Assembly: GCF_003688995.1 (NCBI RefSeq)
Contig: NZ_PENI01000041.1
Span: forward strand, 1-64,000
Length of the DNA: 64,000 nucleotides
Reading direction: 5' to 3'
Source of the DNA: Streptomyces shenzhenensis
GTDB lineage: Bacteria > Actinomycetota > Actinomycetes > Streptomycetales > Streptomycetaceae
Part shown: one piece after another, positions 61,334 through 64,000 of the stretch
How the letters are laid out: the number at the start of each line of letters is the position of its first letter
Numbering within the stretch: the first letter of the stretch is position 1
Notes under the pieces: model-generated
What the model saw: only the letters and a program-made list of their open reading frames with translations
What the model was told of the DNA's origin: nothing
Databases searched by the model: none
Program-made: the position numbers and the translations under genes

Positions 61334-61981
61334 TCACGGCCGCAGCAGCAGGCTGTCGCCGCGCTCCTTGGCGGCGGCGTAGCGCTTGGCCACGTCCTGC
61401 CAGTTGACGACGGCCCACATGGCGTCGATGAAGTCGACCTTCTGGTTCTTGTACTGCAGGTAGAAGGCGTGCTCCCAGGCGTCGAAGACCAGGACCGGGG
61501 TGGAGCCCTGGCCGACGTTGCCCTGGTGGTCGTAGACCTGCTCAACGATCAGCCGACCGCTGACGGGCTCGTAAGCGAGCACGCCCCAGCCCGAACCCTG
61601 GGTGGTGGCCGCGGCCTTGGTCAGCTGGGCCCTGAAGCCGGCGAAGGAGCCGAAGGACTCGGTGATCGCGTCGGCGAGGTCGCCCACGCCGTCGGCGGCC
61701 AGGGGCTCGCCGCCACCGTCCTTGGGGCCAGTCATGTTCTGCCAGTAGATCGAGTGCAGGATGTGGCCCGACAGGTGGAAGGCCAGGTTCTTCTCCAGAC
61801 CGTTGATCGAGCCCCAGGTCTCCTGGTCCCGCGCCTCCGCGAGCTGCTCCAGCGTGTCGTTGGCACCCTTCACGTAGGCCGCGTGGTGCTTGTCGTGGTG
61901 CAGCTCGATGATCTCCGGGCTGATCACGGGCGCGAGCGCCGAGTAGTCGTAGGGAAGCTCCGGGAGCGTGTAAACCGCCAT
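61334..61981 (-). CDS. sodF: Fe/Mn superoxide dismutase, SodF-like
   Basis: ATG 61981 (MAVYTLPELPYDYSALAPVI) has GGAGG 8-9 bp upstream; an ATG three codons earlier is too close. The 215-aa protein has all metal ligands of the family: His in IIELHHDKHHAAYVKGAN (His28), His in LSGHILHSIYWQNM (His76), and Asp and His in LVFDAWEHAFYLQYKNQ. In streptomycetes the iron enzyme is repressed by nickel through Nur, while a nickel enzyme is made instead. The divergent Fur-family gene and the nickel permease next door fit this logic. The Fe versus Mn choice is not certain from sequence. Confidence 0.93.
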   Translation of the reverse strand: MAVYTLPELPYDYSALAPVISPEIIELHHDKHHAAYVKGANDTLEQLAEARDQETWGSINGLEKNLAFHLSGHILHSIYWQNMTGPKDGGGEPLAADGVGDLADAITESFGSFAGFRAQLTKAAATTQGSGWGVLAYEPVSGRLIVEQVYDHQGNVGQGSTPVLVFDAWEHAFYLQYKNQKVDFIDAMWAVVNWQDVAKRYAAAKERGDSLLLRP

Positions 61982-62115
61982 GTCCAACATCCTCCGCCAT
62001 TATTGCCACTCATGTGCAGTTGCACTGCTAGCAGCAATACACCCTAGCTGCCGCTCAGGCATTGGCCCTAGGACCGAAGGCGGGTCGCGGCAGGCTCATG
62101 AGACGCCTTTTGCTG

Positions 62116-62132
62116 TTGCAAGAGGTTCGCAA
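62116..62132. promoter_or_regulatory. Nur-box-like site between sodF and the Fur-family gene
   Basis: TTGCAAGAGGTTCGCAA contains TGCAA-GAGGT-TCGCA, one mismatch from the Streptomyces Nur consensus tGCaa-n5-ttGCa. A weaker TGC-N9-GCA core lies nearer sodF (TGCCACTCATGTGCA, 62004-62018). Confidence 0.5.
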
Positions 62133-62222
62133 TATCCTTTGTGGGCAGTCTGGTGGCATTCGGCAATGGGCCGCACCCTGGCCGATCGTGCGCGCGGGCC
62201 CCGGCCCGAGAGAGGCAGCAGC

Positions 62223-62675
62223 GTGAGCGTGGCCCTGCAGACGGAACACGACCGTACGGCGGCATCGGACGAACCGCGGGTTCGGCTGAGGCGTCACGGG
62301 CTGCGGTGCACTCCGGGGCGGCTTCAGATGCTGAGACTGCTCATTGTTTCCGGGCGTCACCTGTCCATCACGGAAGCCTGGGAAGAACTCGCGCGGTCCG
62401 ACATCGCTGTCCATCCCGCCACGGTCTACCGCACTCTGGAGACCCTCACGGCCGCCGGGCTGGTACACGTCGTGCACGGCCCCGGGCCCGCGCGCTACGG
62501 CATCACCGGCGAACCGCATCACCACGCCGTGTGCCGCCGGTGCGGACACGTCGAGGGATTGGCGAGCCGACACCTCACGGAGGCAGTGGGAAAGATCGAG
62601 GAACTGACGGGGCTGCGGCCTGATTCCTCGGGATCACTGCTCGTCTACGGCCGATGCGCCGACTGCGGTGACTGA
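62223..62675 (+). CDS. Fur-family metal-dependent regulator (Nur-like candidate)
   Basis: GTG 62223 follows GAGAGAGG, so the long frame from 61980 is rejected. The 150-aa protein has the winged helix RLRRHGLRCTPGRLQMLRLL, IAVHPATVYRTLETLTAAGL and the wing VHVVHGPGPARYGI. The dimerisation domain has the metal motif GEPHHHAVCRRCGHVEGL (His cluster and CxxC) and a final GRCADCGD (second CxxC). The two CxxC pairs suggest a structural zinc. Position opposite sodF and next to a nickel permease favours nickel sensing, but Fur or peroxide sensing cannot be excluded. Confidence 0.85.
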   Translation: MSVALQTEHDRTAASDEPRVRLRRHGLRCTPGRLQMLRLLIVSGRHLSITEAWEELARSDIAVHPATVYRTLETLTAAGLVHVVHGPGPARYGITGEPHHHAVCRRCGHVEGLASRHLTEAVGKIEELTGLRPDSSGSLLVYGRCADCGD

Positions 62676-62791
62676 CCGGATGTGCGCACCATCCTGCTGA
62701 TCGGCGCCTCCCGGACACGGGCCGTCCGGCGCGGGGACGGCGAGGATATCGTCTGGGCCCCTCGCCGGTATCCGGGGGCGTGCGTGGGGAT

Positions 62792-62817
62792 GCGGCGCCG
62801 CCGGAGCACGGCGCCGC
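62792..62817. terminator. Hairpin between the convergent Fur-family and nickel permease genes
   Basis: GCGGCGCCG and CGGCGCCGC are perfect 9-bp arms with an 8-base loop, just after the end of the nickel permease gene (62825). Confidence 0.7.
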
Positions 62818-62824
62818 GGCCGTG

Positions 62825-63988
62825 CTACTCGACGCCCTGTTCGGCGGGGGTCGACCCCTGGGCCAGCCCAGCCGTCCACTTCTCTTCGATCCGACCGACC
62901 TTCCACACCACCAGGGCGACCGCCCAAGTGACGAAGAACAGGCCGACGATGACGTACCCGATGATGTTCAGGTCCAGACCGGAGACCCAGTCCCAGAACG
63001 GGCCGTGCAGGTCGGCCTTCTCGGCGATCAGACCCAGCAGCTCGACCGTACCGATGATGAGGGCGACGGCGACGGACAAGCCGGTGATGGTGAGGTTGTA
63101 GTAGACCTTGCGGACCGGCTTGGAGAAGGCCCAGCCGTAGGCGAAGTTCATGAACGAGCCGTCGATGGTGTCGAGCAGCGACATGCCGGCCGCGAAGAGG
63201 ATGGGCAGACAGAGGATCGCGTACCAGGGCAGGCCCGAGGCCGCTCCCGAGCCGGCCAGGACCAGCAAGGCGATCTCGGTGGCGGTGTCGAAGCCGAGGC
63301 CGAACAGAGCACCCAGCGGGTACATCTGCCACGGCTTGGTGATCGACTTCATCAGGCGGCCCAACAGCCGGTTCATGAAGCCGCGGCTGTTGAGCTGCTC
63401 CTCCAGGGCGGCCTCGTCGAAGTGGCCGGAGCGCATCTGCCGGAAGACCTTCCAGATACCCACCATGATCAGCAAGTTGATGATCGCGATGACGTAGAGG
63501 AACGTTCCGGAAACCGTCGTACCGATCCAGCCGGTGACACTGTGCAGCTCGGAGTCGTCGTTCTCCACGGGACCTGCCAGCTCCTTCACGCCGAGGGAGA
63601 GCAGGAAGGCGAGCGCGAAGACGATCGTGGAGTGGCCGAGGGAGAACCAGAAGCCGACGGACAGCGGGCGCTGCCCCTCGTTCATGAGCTTCCTGGTCGT
63701 GTTGTCGATGGCGGCGATGTGGTCGGCGTCGAATGCATGCCGCATGCCCAACGTGTAGGCGGTGACGCCGATGCCGATGCCGAAGGTCTTGGTGCCCAGG
63801 CTGTAGTGCTCGGGCGCGACGATTGCGACGAGGGTGAACCAGCCGATGACGTGCAGCGCCAGGATGAAGGCGGCCATCCCGCCGACGCTGGCCCATTCCC
63901 TGCGGGACATCGAGGTGCGTATACGGTGCCACGAGAAACCGCGACCGACCGGGGAAGCCGGGCGGGCGGAATCGGGAGCGGTGATCAT
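62825..63988 (-). CDS. NiCoT-family nickel/cobalt permease (HoxN/HupN/NixA type)
   Basis: The 387-aa protein starts at ATG 63988, 12 bp from the window edge, so its promoter lies outside. It has eight predicted helices and the NiCoT signatures: GMRHAFDADHIAAIDNTTRK in helix 2 (metal-binding His and Asp), GFWFSLGHSTIVFALAFLLS, LGFDTATEIALLVLAGSGA and LFAAGMSLLDTIDGSFMNFA. It imports Ni2+ and/or Co2+ at high affinity. Together with the Fur-family gene and sodF it forms a nickel-homeostasis cluster. Confidence 0.95.
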   Translation of the reverse strand: MITAPDSARPASPVGRGFSWHRIRTSMSRREWASVGGMAAFILALHVIGWFTLVAIVAPEHYSLGTKTFGIGIGVTAYTLGMRHAFDADHIAAIDNTTRKLMNEGQRPLSVGFWFSLGHSTIVFALAFLLSLGVKELAGPVENDDSELHSVTGWIGTTVSGTFLYVIAIINLLIMVGIWKVFRQMRSGHFDEAALEEQLNSRGFMNRLLGRLMKSITKPWQMYPLGALFGLGFDTATEIALLVLAGSGAASGLPWYAILCLPILFAAGMSLLDTIDGSFMNFAYGWAFSKPVRKVYYNLTITGLSVAVALIIGTVELLGLIAEKADLHGPFWDWVSGLDLNIIGYVIVGLFFVTWAVALVVWKVGRIEEKWTAGLAQGSTPAEQGVE

Positions 63989-64000
63989 GCGGAGATGGGC

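Noticed and set aside
1..64000. tRNA, rRNA or replication-origin genes
   Set aside because: No cloverleaf, rRNA segment or DnaA-box cluster was recognised by eye; a covariance search would be needed to be sure.

Overview
The window is very GC-rich DNA with strong third-position G/C, GTG/TTG starts, translationally coupled operons and typical actinobacterial families (SPW-repeat, DUF317, DUF2180, DUF2267, XF1762, Pls/PosA NRPS, HSP18 regulator). This points to a Streptomyces or close relative. Many broken genes, fragments of at least five transposase families, and a remnant of a helicase of the kind linked to Streptomyces telomeres suggest a subtelomeric or accessory region. Long intact genes (1525 aa, 1344 aa and eight cas genes) argue that most frameshifts are real decay, although assembly error cannot be excluded.

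Layout. 1-3.6 kb: gene remnants, an acidic protein and an MgtC-like membrane protein flanked by degenerate repeats. 3.9-8.7 kb: short-chain dehydrogenase plus NMT1-like protein, a SnoaL-like protein and a CutRS-like two-component pair. 9.1-14.5 kb: a Pls/PosA-type single-module NRPS followed by two decayed partner genes (BPL_N protein, Sfp-type phosphopantetheinyl transferase). 14.6-16.4 kb: nested IS and integrase debris that cut a toxin-antitoxin pair. 16.6-21.6 kb: a caspase-nSTAND-WD40 protein coupled to an EACC1-like protein, a predicted conflict system. 21.8-23.2 kb: remnants. 23.3-27 kb: patatin, SPW protein, DUF2180 protein and a MarR regulator that share a TTGC-N5-GCAA palindrome. 27.1-35.7 kb: remnant of a Wadjet II gene, then a co-directional plasmid or ICE-type block (TraG-like tail, helical proteins, PP-loop PAPS-reductase-like protein, C5-cytosine methyltransferase, DnaB-N protein, DUF317).

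35.75-50.2 kb is a complete type I-E CRISPR-Cas locus: a 21-repeat array, cas2-cas1-cas6e-cas5e-cas7e-cas11-cas8e-cas3 on the minus strand, and a second, divergent array beyond cas3. The second array is cut inside its fourth repeat by a 3.2-kb insertion with a 5-bp target duplication. The insertion holds a damaged IS110 element, a VOC protein and a small cassette with 40-bp inverted ends around a DUF6191-like gene. 51.4-55.1 kb: two DUF2267 proteins, Hsp20 with a divergent regulator and shared palindrome, an RsbW-like ATPase and a MerR regulator. 55.1-64 kb: metal homeostasis, with an acetyltransferase, family-5 binding protein, fused permease, MFS exporter, Fe/Mn superoxide dismutase, Fur-family regulator and NiCoT nickel/cobalt permease.
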